Source: an uncultured Pluralibacter sp. (lineage in GTDB: Bacteria; Pseudomonadota; Gammaproteobacteria; Enterobacterales; Enterobacteriaceae). Taken from it: a stretch of 64,000 nt of DNA. Shown piece by piece: positions 10,117 through 18,723 of the stretch. Location: positions 496,001-560,000 of the forward strand of contig NZ_CAJYMB010000147.1 in assembly GCF_913775985.1 (NCBI RefSeq). The letters run 5' to 3'. The position numbers and the translations under genes are program-made. The notes under the pieces were generated by a model. The model ran no database searches. It was not told the origin of the DNA and saw only the letters and a program-made list of their open reading frames with translations. Each line of letters begins with the position of its first letter. Within the stretch, counting starts at the first letter, position 1.

Positions 10117-10134
10117 TGTACATTATATTTTACG
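10117..10134 (-). promoter_or_regulatory. TyrR box upstream of aroP
   Basis: TGTACATTATATTTTACG fits the strong TyrR box pattern TGTAAA-N6-TTTACA with two mismatches at the variable positions and the key TGTA / TTTAC elements kept. It lies 70 bp upstream of the aroP start. In E. coli aroP is a TyrR-repressed gene. Confidence 0.65.
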
Positions 10135-10471
10135 GAATGATTATTCTTAAATTCGCATTAACTCTTCCGAAGTTTGCAGAATAGTGGTAAGCCGCAGCGA
10201 ATGCACCTGCTTTATGAGGGGAAGATGACGAAGTGCGTAAAATTACGGCACTTGTAAATGAAGGCTCCCTTTTTGTGGGTAGTTTGTTGCGGGGCTGTTT
10301 CCATAACTTTCTGAAAATTGGCCTGATTTTGGCGCTCAAATCTGCGTAGTCGGAAACCAGTTTCGTTTCATAAAGGTTAATTCTGCCACTTTGTGGGTAA
10401 ATTTTACATTTGGTTAAAGTTACAGCAATGAAACGTATATTCTTTTCGTTTGTTAAAAAACCACGTGTTTC

Positions 10472-10485
10472 CTGATTTCAATCAA
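10472..10485 (+). promoter_or_regulatory. FNR-like site upstream of the pdhR promoter
   Basis: CTGAT-TTCA-ATCAA matches the FNR consensus TTGAT-N4-ATCAA at 9 of 10 positions. It is centred about 50 bp before the inferred pdhR transcription start. Anaerobic repression of the pdh operon by FNR has been reported in E. coli; whether this site acts is inference. Confidence 0.45.
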
Positions 10486-10493
10486 AACCTGTA

Positions 10494-10522
10494 TGGACAC
10501 AAGGTGAATACTTTGTTACTTT
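10494..10522 (+). promoter_or_regulatory. pdhR-aceEF-lpd promoter
   Basis: TGGACA (10494-10499) and TACTTT (10517-10522) are separated by 17 bp. This places the start near 10529, so the PdhR operator begins at about +11, the arrangement described for the E. coli pdh promoter. Confidence 0.65.
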
Positions 10523-10538
10523 AGCGTCACGAATCGTG

Positions 10539-10555
10539 AATTGGTAAGACCAATT
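10539..10555 (+). promoter_or_regulatory. PdhR operator
   Basis: AATTGGTAAGACCAATT is a perfect 17-bp match to the PdhR box (AATTGGTnnnACCAATT). It lies just downstream of the inferred start, where PdhR would block initiation until pyruvate releases it. Confidence 0.92.
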
Positions 10556-10587
10556 GACTCCGGGCAAGCGGCTTGAAACAGGGAACC

Positions 10588-11352
10588 ATGGCTTACAGCA
10601 AAATCCGCCAACCAAAACTCTCCGACGCGATTGAGCAGCAGCTGGAGTTTTTAATTCTCGAGGGCACCCTGCGCCCCGGTGAAAAACTGCCACCTGAACG
10701 CGAGCTGGCTAAACAGTTCGATGTTTCCCGTCCCTCCCTGCGCGAGGCCATTCAGCGTCTCGAAGGAAAAGGACTTCTGCTTCGTCGTCAGGGCGGCGGC
10801 ACCTTTGTCCAGAGTAGCCTGTGGCAGAGCTTCAGCGACCCGCTGGTTGAGCTGCTCTCCGAACACCCTGAATCTCAATTTGATCTCCTGGAAACCCGCC
10901 ACGCGCTGGAAGGCATTGCTGCCTATTACGCGGCGCTTCGCGGTACGGATGAGGATCGCCTGCGCATTGGCGAACTGCATCGGGCGATTGAAGTCGCGCA
11001 GCAGTCCGGCGATCTCGACGCTGAATCCAGCGCCGTTCTCACTTATCAAATTGCCGTCACCGAAGCGGCCCATAATGTCGTTTTGCTGCATTTGCTACGC
11101 TGTATGGAGCCCATGCTGGCCCAGAACGTGCGGCAGAACTTTGAATTACTGTATGCCCGGCGGGAAATGCTGCCGCTGGTCAGCAGCCATCGCACTCGTG
11201 TATTCGAGGCGATAATGGCCGGAGAGCCGGAGCAGGCGCGTGAAGCGTCGCATCGGCATCTGGCTTTCATCGAGGAAATCTTGCTGGACCGCAGCCGGGA
11301 GCATAGCCGCAGAGCGCGCTCCCTCCGCCGCATACAGCAACGAAAGGACTAG
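10588..11352 (+). CDS. pdhR: Pyruvate-responsive GntR-family repressor PdhR
   Basis: Autoregulating repressor of the pyruvate dehydrogenase operon, released by pyruvate. The 254 residues equal E. coli PdhR. The N-terminal GntR winged helix (about residues 10-75) includes [17 protein letters not shown] and the wing RRQGGGTFV; the C-terminal FadR/FCD-type all-helical domain contains the usual ligand-pocket His and Asp residues ([31 protein letters not shown]). The ATG chosen is the one giving the family length; an in-frame ATG 15 bp earlier is possible. First gene of pdhR-aceE-aceF-lpd. Confidence 0.97.
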   Translation: MAYSKIRQPKLSDAIEQQLEFLILEGTLRPGEKLPPERELAKQFDVSRPSLREAIQRLEGKGLLLRRQGGGTFVQSSLWQSFSDPLVELLSEHPESQFDLLETRHALEGIAAYYAALRGTDEDRLRIGELHRAIEVAQQSGDLDAESSAVLTYQIAVTEAAHNVVLLHLLRCMEPMLAQNVRQNFELLYARREMLPLVSSHRTRVFEAIMAGEPEQAREASHRHLAFIEEILLDRSREHSRRARSLRRIQQRKD

Positions 11353-11391
11353 CTCTTTAGCGCCATATTTTAGAGCGCGACAACTAACGCA

Positions 11392-11438
11392 GAACCTGTC
11401 TTATTGCGCTTTCGCCGAGAGCCCAATGGGACAGGTTC
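11392..11438 (+). other. Structured element in the pdhR-aceE spacer
   Basis: Nine-base arms GAACCTGTC and GACAGGTTC enclose a second imperfect hairpin (around TTGCGCTTTC / GAGAGCCCAA), making one extended stem in the 126-bp gap before aceE. No U-run follows, so it is not a simple terminator. It could be a processing or stability element, or a separate RNA. An RNA candidate was, as I recall, predicted in this interval in E. coli; this was not checked. Confidence 0.5.
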
Positions 11439-11478
11439 CAGACCAATATCAACGATTAGATAGATAAGGAATACCCCC

Positions 11479-14142
11479 ATGTCAGAACGTCTACAGAATG
11501 ACGTGGATCCGATCGAAACTCGCGACTGGCTACAGGCGATCGAATCGGTCATCCGTGAAGAAGGTGTTGAGCGCGCTCAGTACCTGATTGATCAGCTGCT
11601 GTCTGAGGCCCGCAAAGGCGGCGTGCAGGTAGCCGCTGGTGCCGGGGCAAGTAACTACATTAATACCATTGCCGTTGAAGACGAGCCGGAATATCCGGGC
11701 AACCTGGACCTGGAGCGCCGCATTCGTTCCGCTATCCGCTGGAACGCCATCATGGCAGTTCTGCGCGCGTCCAAGAAAGATCTTGAGCTGGGCGGCCACA
11801 TGGCTTCCTTCCAGTCTTCCGCGACCATCTACGAAGTGTGCTTTAACCACTTCTTCCGCGCCCGTACTGAAACCGACGGTGGCGATCTGGTGTACTTCCA
11901 GGGGCACATCTCTCCGGGCGTCTACGCGCGTGCGTTCCTCGAAGGCCGCCTGACCGAAGATCAGATGAACAACTTCCGTCAGGAAGTGCACGGTAACGGT
12001 CTGTCCTCTTACCCGCACCCGAAACTGATGCCGGAATTCTGGCAGTTCCCGACCGTCTCTATGGGCCTGGGCCCGATCGGCGCTATCTATCAGGCGAAGT
12101 TCCTGAAGTATCTGGAACATCGCGGCCTGAAAGACACTTCTAAGCAGACCGTTTATGCCTTCCTCGGCGACGGTGAAATGGACGAGCCGGAATCTAAAGG
12201 CGCGATCACCATCGCCGCCCGTGAGAAGCTGGACAACCTGTGCTTCATCATCAACTGTAACCTGCAGCGCCTGGACGGCCCGGTCACCGGTAACGGTAAG
12301 ATCATCAACGAGCTGGAAGGTATCTTCAGCGGCGCCGGCTGGAACGTGATTAAAGTCATGTGGGGCGGACGCTGGGACGAGCTGCTGCGCAAAGACACCA
12401 GCGGCAAGCTGATTCAGCTGATGAACGAAACCGTTGACGGCGACTACCAGACCTTCAAATCCAAAGACGGCGCCTACGTGCGCGAGCACTTCTTCGGTAA
12501 ATATCCGGAAACTGCCGCGCTGGTTGCCGACTGGAGTGACGATCAGATTTGGGCCCTGAACCGCGGCGGCCACGATCCGAAGAAAGTCTACGCTGCACTG
12601 AAAAAAGCGCAGGAAACCAAAGGTAAAGCGACCGTTATCCTGGCCCACACCATCAAGGGCTACGGCATGGGCGATAGCGCCGAAGGTAAAAACATTGCTC
12701 ACCAGGTGAAGAAAATGAACATGGACGGCGTTCGCTACGTCCGCGATCGCTTCAGCGTGCCGGTGAAAGATGAAGAGCTGGAAAAACTGCCGTACATCAC
12801 CTTCGATAAAGATTCCGAAGAGTACAAATACCTGCACGGCCAGCGCGAGAAGCTGAACGGTTACCTGCCGAGCCGCCAGACTCACTTCAGCGAGATGCTT
12901 GAGCTGCCGACGCTGGAAGACTTCAGCCCGCTGCTGGAAGAGCAGAACAAAGAGATCTCCACCACTATCGCTTTCGTTCGCGCCCTGAACGTGATGCTGA
13001 AGAACAAGTCGATCAAAGATCGCCTCGTGCCGATCATCGCCGATGAAGCCCGTACTTTCGGTATGGAAGGTCTGTTCCGCCAGATTGGTATTTACAGCCC
13101 GAACGGCCAGCAGTACACCCCGCAGGACCGCGAGCAGGTTGCTTACTACAAAGAAGACGAGAAAGGCCAGATTCTGCAGGAAGGGATCAACGAGCTGGGC
13201 GCAGGCGCGTCCTGGCTGGCTGCTGCGACCTCTTACAGCACCAACAACCTGCCGATGATCCCGTTCTACATCTACTACTCGATGTTCGGCTTCCAGCGTA
13301 TCGGCGATCTGTGCTGGGCGGCTGGCGATCAGCAGGCGCGCGGCTTCCTGATTGGCGGTACTTCCGGTCGTACGACGCTGAACGGCGAAGGTCTGCAGCA
13401 CGAAGATGGCCACAGCCACATTCAGTCGCTGACTATCCCGAACTGCATCTCCTACGATCCGGCATACGCCTACGAAGTAGCGGTCATCATGCATGACGGC
13501 CTGGTACGCATGTACGGCGAAGCGCAGGAGAACGTGTACTACTACATCACGACCCTGAACGAAAACTATCACATGCCGGCAATGCCGCAGGGCGCCGAGG
13601 AAGGTATCCGTAAAGGTATCTACAAACTCGACACTCTCGAAGGTAGCAAAGGCAAAGTGCAGCTGCTGGGCTCCGGCTCGATTCTGCGCCACGTTCGCGA
13701 AGCGGCCGAGATCCTGTCCAAAGAGTACGGCGTGGGCTCCGATGTCTACAGCGTCACCTCCTTCACCGAGCTGGCCCGCGATGGCCAGGACTGCGAGCGC
13801 TGGAATATGCTGCACCCGCTGGAAACGCCGCGCGTGCCTTACATCGCTCAGGTGATGAACGACGCGCCAGCGGTGGCTTCCACCGACTACATGAAACTGT
13901 TCGCTGAACAGGTTCGCACCTATGTTCCGGCAGACGACTACCGCGTTCTGGGCACCGACGGCTTTGGCCGCTCCGACAGCCGCGAGAACCTGCGTCACCA
14001 CTTCGAAGTGGACGCGTCCTACGTGGTGGTTGCAGCCCTGGGCGAACTGGCTAAACGTGGCGAAATCGATAAGAACGTAGTTGCGCAGGCAATTACTAAA
14101 TTCAATATCGATGCAGATAAAGTTAACCCGCGTCTGGCGTAA
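11479..14142 (+). CDS. aceE: Pyruvate dehydrogenase E1 component
   Basis: Thiamine-diphosphate-dependent, homodimeric E1 of the pyruvate dehydrogenase complex. It decarboxylates pyruvate and reductively acetylates the lipoyl groups of AceF. The 887 residues equal the E. coli protein. The TPP motif starts [10 protein letters not shown] at about residue 230 and closes with the [11 protein letters not shown] segment; catalytic-loop histidines occur in [11 protein letters not shown] and in the [10 protein letters not shown] stretch. Strong use of preferred codons fits a highly expressed gene. It lies between pdhR and aceF, with a 14-bp gap to aceF. Confidence 0.99.
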   Translation: MSERLQNDVDPIETRDWLQAIESVIREEGVERAQYLIDQLLSEARKGGVQVAAGAGASNYINTIAVEDEPEYPGNLDLERRIRSAIRWNAIMAVLRASKKDLELGGHMASFQSSATIYEVCFNHFFRARTETDGGDLVYFQGHISPGVYARAFLEGRLTEDQMNNFRQEVHGNGLSSYPHPKLMPEFWQFPTVSMGLGPIGAIYQAKFLKYLEHRGLKDTSKQTVYAFLGDGEMDEPESKGAITIAAREKLDNLCFIINCNLQRLDGPVTGNGKIINELEGIFSGAGWNVIKVMWGGRWDELLRKDTSGKLIQLMNETVDGDYQTFKSKDGAYVREHFFGKYPETAALVADWSDDQIWALNRGGHDPKKVYAALKKAQETKGKATVILAHTIKGYGMGDSAEGKNIAHQVKKMNMDGVRYVRDRFSVPVKDEELEKLPYITFDKDSEEYKYLHGQREKLNGYLPSRQTHFSEMLELPTLEDFSPLLEEQNKEISTTIAFVRALNVMLKNKSIKDRLVPIIADEARTFGMEGLFRQIGIYSPNGQQYTPQDREQVAYYKEDEKGQILQEGINELGAGASWLAAATSYSTNNLPMIPFYIYYSMFGFQRIGDLCWAAGDQQARGFLIGGTSGRTTLNGEGLQHEDGHSHIQSLTIPNCISYDPAYAYEVAVIMHDGLVRMYGEAQENVYYYITTLNENYHMPAMPQGAEEGIRKGIYKLDTLEGSKGKVQLLGSGSILRHVREAAEILSKEYGVGSDVYSVTSFTELARDGQDCERWNMLHPLETPRVPYIAQVMNDAPAVASTDYMKLFAEQVRTYVPADDYRVLGTDGFGRSDSRENLRHHFEVDASYVVVAALGELAKRGEIDKNVVAQAITKFNIDADKVNPRLA

Positions 14143-14156
14143 GAGGTAAAAGAAGA

Positions 14157-16040
14157 ATGGCTATCGAAATCAATGTACCGGACATCGGCGCGGACGAAGT
14201 TGAAGTCACCGAGATCCTGGTCAAAGTTGGCGACAAGGTTGAAGCCGAGCAGTCGCTGATCACTGTCGAAGGCGACAAAGCCTCGATGGAAGTCCCGTCT
14301 CCGCAGGCTGGCGTCGTTAAAGAGATCAAAGTCTCCGTCGGCGACAAAGTGGAAACCGGCAAGCTGATCATGATTTTCGATTCCGCCGAAGGTGCTGCTG
14401 ACGCAGCGCCTGCTAAGGCAGAAGAGAAGAAAGAAGCCGCACCGGCAGCCGCGCCAGCCGCTGCAGCAGCGAAAGACGTTCACGTTCCGGACATCGGCGG
14501 CGACGAAGTTGAAGTCACCGAGATCCTGGTCAAAGTGGGCGACAAAGTTGAAGCCGAACAGTCGCTGATCACCGTTGAAGGCGACAAAGCCTCAATGGAA
14601 GTGCCGGCACCGTTTGCGGGCACCGTCAAAGAGATCAAAGTGAACACCGGCGATAAAGTCTCTACCGGCTCGCTGATTATGGTCTTTGAAGTGGCGGGCG
14701 CAGAAGGCGCTGCGGCTCCGGCGAAAGCGGAAGCTGCGCCGGCTACTGCTGCACCGGCGGCTTCCGGTTCAAAAGAAGTTAACGTCCCGGATATCGGCGG
14801 CGATGAAGTTGAAGTGACCGAAGTGCTGGTGAAGGTGGGTGACAAAGTCACCGCCGAGCAGTCGCTGATCACCGTTGAAGGCGACAAGGCCTCAATGGAA
14901 GTGCCTGCGCCGTTCGCCGGTACGGTCAAAGAGCTGAAAGTGAACGTTGGCGACAAAGTCTCCACCGGCTCCCTGATCATGGTCTTCGAAGTGGAAGGCG
15001 CCGCGCCTGCCGCCGCGCCGGCTAAACAGGAAGCGGCTGCACCGGCGGCGAAAGCTGAAAAACCGGCTGCGGCACCGGCGGCGAAAGCGGAAGGCAAATC
15101 TGAGTTTGCTGAAAACGACGCCTACGTGCACGCGACCCCGCTGATCCGCCGCCTGGCGCGCGAGTTCGGCGTTAACCTGGCGAAAGTGAAGGGCACCGGT
15201 CGTAAAGGCCGCATCCTGCGCGAAGACGTTCAGGCGTATGTTAAAGATGCCGTTAAGCGTGCGGAAGCCGCACCTGCTGCCTCCGGCGGTGGTCTGCCGG
15301 GCATGCTGCCGTGGCCGAAAGTGGACTTCAGCAAGTTTGGCGAAGTGGAAGAAGTGGAGCTGGGCCGTATCCAGAAAATCTCTGGTGCCAACCTGAGCCG
15401 CAACTGGGTGATGATCCCGCACGTAACCCACTTCGACAAAACCGATATCACAGATCTGGAAGCATTCCGCAAGCAGCAGAACGCCGAAGCCGAGAAGCGC
15501 AAGCTGGACGTGAAGTACACCCCGGTGGTGTTTATCATGAAAGCCGTTGCCGCTGCCCTTGAGCAGATGCCGCGCTTCAACAGCTCCCTGTCGGAAGATG
15601 CCCAGCGCCTGACGTTAAAGAAATACATCAACATCGGCGTGGCGGTTGATACTCCGAACGGCCTGGTGGTTCCAGTCTTTAAAGACGTGAACAAGAAGAG
15701 CGTGACCGAGCTGTCCCGCGAGCTGACCACTATCTCCAAAAAAGCGCGCGACGGTAAGCTGACTGCCGGTGAAATGCAGGGCGGATGCTTCACCATCTCC
15801 AGCATCGGCGGCCTGGGAACCACCCACTTCGCGCCGATCGTTAACGCGCCGGAAGTGGCTATCCTCGGCGTTTCTAAGTCGGCGATGGAGCCGGTGTGGA
15901 ACGGTAAAGAGTTCGTGCCTCGCCTGATGATGCCGATCTCTCTCTCCTTCGACCACCGCGTGATCGACGGTGCTGATGGTGCCCGCTTCATTACCATCAT
16001 CAACAACATGCTGAGCGACATTCGCCGCCTGGTGATGTAA
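14157..16040 (+). CDS. aceF: Dihydrolipoamide acetyltransferase E2
   Basis: Core of the pyruvate dehydrogenase complex, passing acetyl groups from E1 to CoA. Three tandem lipoyl domains carry the lipoylation lysines at 41, 144 and 244, each in [10 protein letters not shown]. They are joined by Ala/Pro-rich flexible linkers. The peripheral subunit-binding domain (about 323-360, [17 protein letters not shown]) docks E1 and E3, and the catalytic domain ends with the [12 protein letters not shown] motif (His600, Asp604). The 627-residue length is close to E. coli (630). The near-identical lipoyl repeats are also visible at the DNA level, a potential site of recombination. Confidence 0.99.
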   Translation: MAIEINVPDIGADEVEVTEILVKVGDKVEAEQSLITVEGDKASMEVPSPQAGVVKEIKVSVGDKVETGKLIMIFDSAEGAADAAPAKAEEKKEAAPAAAPAAAAAKDVHVPDIGGDEVEVTEILVKVGDKVEAEQSLITVEGDKASMEVPAPFAGTVKEIKVNTGDKVSTGSLIMVFEVAGAEGAAAPAKAEAAPATAAPAASGSKEVNVPDIGGDEVEVTEVLVKVGDKVTAEQSLITVEGDKASMEVPAPFAGTVKELKVNVGDKVSTGSLIMVFEVEGAAPAAAPAKQEAAAPAAKAEKPAAAPAAKAEGKSEFAENDAYVHATPLIRRLAREFGVNLAKVKGTGRKGRILREDVQAYVKDAVKRAEAAPAASGGGLPGMLPWPKVDFSKFGEVEEVELGRIQKISGANLSRNWVMIPHVTHFDKTDITDLEAFRKQQNAEAEKRKLDVKYTPVVFIMKAVAAALEQMPRFNSSLSEDAQRLTLKKYINIGVAVDTPNGLVVPVFKDVNKKSVTELSRELTTISKKARDGKLTAGEMQGGCFTISSIGGLGTTHFAPIVNAPEVAILGVSKSAMEPVWNGKEFVPRLMMPISLSFDHRVIDGADGARFITIINNMLSDIRRLVM

Positions 16041-16047
16041 GCCAAAA

Positions 16048-16072
16048 AGCCGGCCCAGCGGCCGGCTTTTTT
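16048..16072 (+). terminator. Rho-independent terminator after aceF
   Basis: Stem AGCCGGCC / GGCCGGCT with loop CAGC and a run of six T. Partial read-through would supply lpd, which also has its own upstream region. Confidence 0.9.
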
Positions 16073-16139
16073 CTGATAATCTCACGGTAGTTTTGAGGTT
16101 ATTGGGCGAAAGCGAGAATTCGGGAGCCGTTTGTTGTTT

Positions 16140-16159
16140 CAAAATTGTTAACAATTTTG
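16140..16159. promoter_or_regulatory. 20-bp palindrome in the lpd promoter region
   Basis: CAAAATTGTTAACAATTTTG is a perfect palindrome about 85 bp before lpd. It contains TGTTAA / TTGTAAA elements about 11 bp apart, as in ArcA direct repeats, and overlaps a possible -10 (TAAAAT, 16160-16165). Repression of lpd by ArcA is known in E. coli; assigning this site to ArcA is inference. Confidence 0.5.
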
Positions 16160-16242
16160 TAAAATACGAGCGGATAGAACGTCCCGGTGGCAATGGGCGT
16201 TACAAGACCAGGGATCACCGGAAATAAATTACAGAGGTCATG

Positions 16243-17667
16243 ATGAGTACTGAAATCAAAACTCAGGTCGTCGTACTTGGGGCAGGTCCGGCAGGTTACT
16301 CCGCCGCCTTCCGTTGCGCTGATTTAGGTCTGGAAACCGTCATCGTAGAACGCTACAGCACCCTCGGCGGTGTATGTCTGAACGTCGGCTGTATCCCTTC
16401 TAAAGCGCTGCTGCACGTTGCAAAAGTTATCGAAGAAGCGAAAGCGCTGGCCGAGCACGGCATCGTTTTTGGTGAGCCGAAAACCGATATCGACAAAATT
16501 CGCACCTGGAAAGAGAAAGTAATCACCCAGCTGACCGGCGGCCTGGCCGGTATGGCGAAAGGCCGCAAGGTCAAAGTGGTTAACGGTCTGGGTAAATTCA
16601 CCGGGGCAAACACCCTGGAAGTGGAAGGCGAGAACGGCAAAACCGTCATCAACTTCGACAACGCCATCATCGCGGCGGGTTCCCGTCCGATTCAGCTGCC
16701 GTTTATTCCGCATGAAGATCCGCGCGTGTGGGACTCCACCGATGCGCTGGAACTGAAAACTGTACCGAAGCGCCTGCTGGTTATGGGCGGCGGCATCATC
16801 GGTCTGGAAATGGGCACCGTCTATCACGCGCTGGGTTCAGAGATCGATGTGGTTGAGATGTTCGACCAGGTTATTCCGGCTGCCGACAAAGACGTGGTTA
16901 AAGTCTTCACCAAGCGCATCAGCAAGCAGTTTAACCTGATGCTGGAAACCAAAGTGACCGCCGTTGAAGCAAAAGAAGACGGTATCTACGTTTCCATGGA
17001 AGGTAAAAAAGCCCCGGCCGAAGCACAGCGCTATGACGCGGTGCTGGTTGCCATCGGCCGCGTGCCGAACGGTAAAAACCTTGATGCCGGTAAAGCGGGC
17101 GTGGAAGTGGACGATCGCGGCTTCATTCGCGTCGACAAGCAGCTGCGCACCAACGTGCCGCACATCTTCGCCATTGGCGATATCGTCGGTCAGCCGATGC
17201 TGGCGCACAAAGGCGTGCATGAAGGCCACGTTGCCGCCGAAGTTATCGCCGGTAAGAAACACTACTTCGATCCGAAAGTGATCCCGTCTATTGCCTATAC
17301 CGAACCGGAAGTGGCGTGGGTAGGCCTGACCGAGAAAGAAGCGAAAGAAAAAGGCATCAGCTACGAAACTGCCACCTTCCCGTGGGCAGCCTCCGGCCGT
17401 GCCATCGCCTCTGACTGCGCGGACGGCATGACCAAACTGATTTTCGACAAAGAATCCCACCGCGTTATTGGCGGGGCGATTGTCGGCACCAACGGCGGCG
17501 AGCTGCTGGGTGAAATCGGCCTGGCTATCGAAATGGGCTGCGACGCAGAAGACATCGCGCTGACCATTCACGCTCACCCGACCCTGCACGAATCCGTGGG
17601 TCTGGCGGCGGAGATTTATGAAGGCAGCATCACCGATCTGCCGAACCCGAAAGCGAAGAAGAAATAA
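16243..17667 (+). CDS. lpd: Dihydrolipoamide dehydrogenase E3
   Basis: FAD-dependent disulfide oxidoreductase shared by the pyruvate and 2-oxoglutarate dehydrogenase complexes and the glycine cleavage system. It reoxidises dihydrolipoyl groups with NAD. The 474 residues equal E. coli Lpd. Visible are the FAD-binding GAGPAGYSAA, the redox-active disulfide in GGVCLNVGCIPSK (Cys45/Cys50 counting Met), the NAD-binding GGGIIGLEMG, and the C-terminal HPTLHES active-site His-Glu pair. Of two adjacent ATG codons the second was chosen because GAGG is then 5 bases away. Last gene of the pdh operon, also served by its own promoter region. Confidence 0.99.
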   Translation: MSTEIKTQVVVLGAGPAGYSAAFRCADLGLETVIVERYSTLGGVCLNVGCIPSKALLHVAKVIEEAKALAEHGIVFGEPKTDIDKIRTWKEKVITQLTGGLAGMAKGRKVKVVNGLGKFTGANTLEVEGENGKTVINFDNAIIAAGSRPIQLPFIPHEDPRVWDSTDALELKTVPKRLLVMGGGIIGLEMGTVYHALGSEIDVVEMFDQVIPAADKDVVKVFTKRISKQFNLMLETKVTAVEAKEDGIYVSMEGKKAPAEAQRYDAVLVAIGRVPNGKNLDAGKAGVEVDDRGFIRVDKQLRTNVPHIFAIGDIVGQPMLAHKGVHEGHVAAEVIAGKKHYFDPKVIPSIAYTEPEVAWVGLTEKEAKEKGISYETATFPWAASGRAIASDCADGMTKLIFDKESHRVIGGAIVGTNGGELLGEIGLAIEMGCDAEDIALTIHAHPTLHESVGLAAEIYEGSITDLPNPKAKKK

Positions 17668-17704
17668 TCTTTAGCGGAGCCGCTCTCGCTCCGCGCTTTC
17701 ACTG

Positions 17705-17741
17705 AATCCGGAAGTGCTCACGCGCTTCCGGATTTTTCTTT
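17705..17741 (+). terminator. Rho-independent terminator of lpd, overlapping the end of the LysR gene
   Basis: A 13-bp stem with one G-T mismatch (AATCCGGAAGTGC / GCGCTTCCGGATT) and a 4-base loop is followed by TTTCTTTT. The right arm and T-run lie inside the last codons of the convergent LysR-family gene. Confidence 0.85.
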
Positions 17742-18623
17742 TATCCAGTCGATAAAGTGGCGCATTGGCGTCGAAAGGTATTTCCTGCCGGGATAGTAGA
17801 GCCAGAACCCTTCCCGGGTTTGCGTATAGTCCGCCAGCATCTCCACCAGTTCCCCTTTTTCAAGTGACGCTGCCACCGCGGGCTGGTGTAGAAACGCGAT
17901 GCCAACGCCGGCGCGCGCCGCCTGCAAAATCCGCTCGTTATTGTCCAGCACCAGCGTTCCTTCTACTGCTACCTCCTGACGAACCTCTCCCTGCCAGAAC
18001 TCCCAGCGGTAGCGGCGGCCGCTGGGAAAGCGGCGCTCGATGCAGGGAAAGTGCAGCAGATCCTGCGGGACTTCCGGCGCACCGTATCGGGCGATAAACG
18101 CCGGTGAGGCTACCGCCAGCGTGCGCATCGGCTGGCCGAAGGGCACGGCCACCATATCCTGCGCCAGCACGCTGCCGTAGCGCACGCCAGCGTCAAACCC
18201 TGCGGCGATGATATCTACCAGCGCATCGTTGCTGTCAATTTCCAGCGTAATGTCGGGATAGCGCTGGAGAAACGGCAGGATCAGCGGTTCAAAACAGAGC
18301 GCTTCCGCCGAGCGGGGCATGCTGATGCGCAGCACGCCGCGCGGATCGCTGCGCCAGTCGTTCAGCACGTCCACGGCGCGGGTAAGGTCCGCCAGCGCGG
18401 GCTGAATACGCTCCAGAAAGCGCTCTCCCGCCTCCGTCAGCGCGACTTTGCGAGTCGTGCGCTGCAGCAGGCGCACGCCGAGGCGTTCTTCAAAGTGGCG
18501 CATCGCGTGACTTAGCGCTGAAGGTGACACATTGCGCTCCGCCGCGGCCTTGCGGAAGCTCAGATGCTGCGCAATGGCGGCAAACATTTCCAGTTCCTGC
18601 AGCGATGCCCGGTATTTACTCAT
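17718..18623 (-). CDS. LysR-family transcriptional regulator
   Basis: A 301-residue LysR-type regulator. The N-terminal winged helix (about residues 8-66) contains SFRKAAAERNVSPSALSHAMRHFEERLGVRLLQRTTRKVALTEAG, and the C-terminal periplasmic-binding-protein-like effector domain follows from about residue 90. It is transcribed divergently from an aldo/keto reductase gene across about 100 bp, so that gene is its probable target, with autoregulation also likely. The effector is unknown. E. coli K-12 has yacH rather than this pair at this position. The 3' end is shared with the lpd terminator. Confidence 0.9.
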   Translation of the reverse strand: MSKYRASLQELEMFAAIAQHLSFRKAAAERNVSPSALSHAMRHFEERLGVRLLQRTTRKVALTEAGERFLERIQPALADLTRAVDVLNDWRSDPRGVLRISMPRSAEALCFEPLILPFLQRYPDITLEIDSNDALVDIIAAGFDAGVRYGSVLAQDMVAVPFGQPMRTLAVASPAFIARYGAPEVPQDLLHFPCIERRFPSGRRYRWEFWQGEVRQEVAVEGTLVLDNNERILQAARAGVGIAFLHQPAVAASLEKGELVEMLADYTQTREGFWLYYPGRKYLSTPMRHFIDWIKEKSGSA

Positions 18624-18635
18624 TAGTGATTTTTA

Positions 18636-18682
18636 CTCAATAAAGTGGCGAAAATAGCGCAATTGTTCACGCCATTATTGAG
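18636..18682. promoter_or_regulatory. Inverted-repeat operator candidate between the LysR gene and the reductase
   Basis: CTCAATAAAGTGGCG (18636-18650) and the reverse complement of CGCCATTATTGAG (18670-18682, i.e. CTCAATAATGGCG) form facing arms sharing CTCAATAA and TGGCG. The arms lie in the divergent promoter region, as expected for a LysR regulator's binding sites. Confidence 0.5.
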
Positions 18683-18723
18683 GTTTATAACATAAATATC
18701 GACAAGCGATGAGGACGAAAACA

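Larger units (their letters stand above)
10048..10587. other. aroP-pdhR divergent regulatory region
   Basis: The 540 bp without a gene hold the aroP promoter region with a TyrR box on the left, an FNR-like site, and the pdhR promoter and operator on the right, described separately. The middle (about 10140-10440) is AT-rich and shows no convincing ORF or strong hairpin. A 69-codon minus-strand ORF inside it has no recognisable features. Confidence 0.8.

Noticed and set aside
10130-10339. 69-codon minus-strand ORF in the aroP-pdhR region
   Set aside because: Low-complexity basic/serine-rich product with no ribosome-binding site, and its 3' end abuts the TyrR box.
11530-14001. 823-codon open frame antisense to aceE
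   Set aside because: It mirrors aceE codon bias in a GC-rich gene; no ribosome-binding site, no domain, and aceE is unmistakable on the other strand. Similar antisense frames lie opposite acnB and fhuB.
14180-14990. Near-identical DNA repeats in aceF considered as a mobile or duplicated element
   Set aside because: They are the three lipoyl domains normal for enterobacterial AceF.
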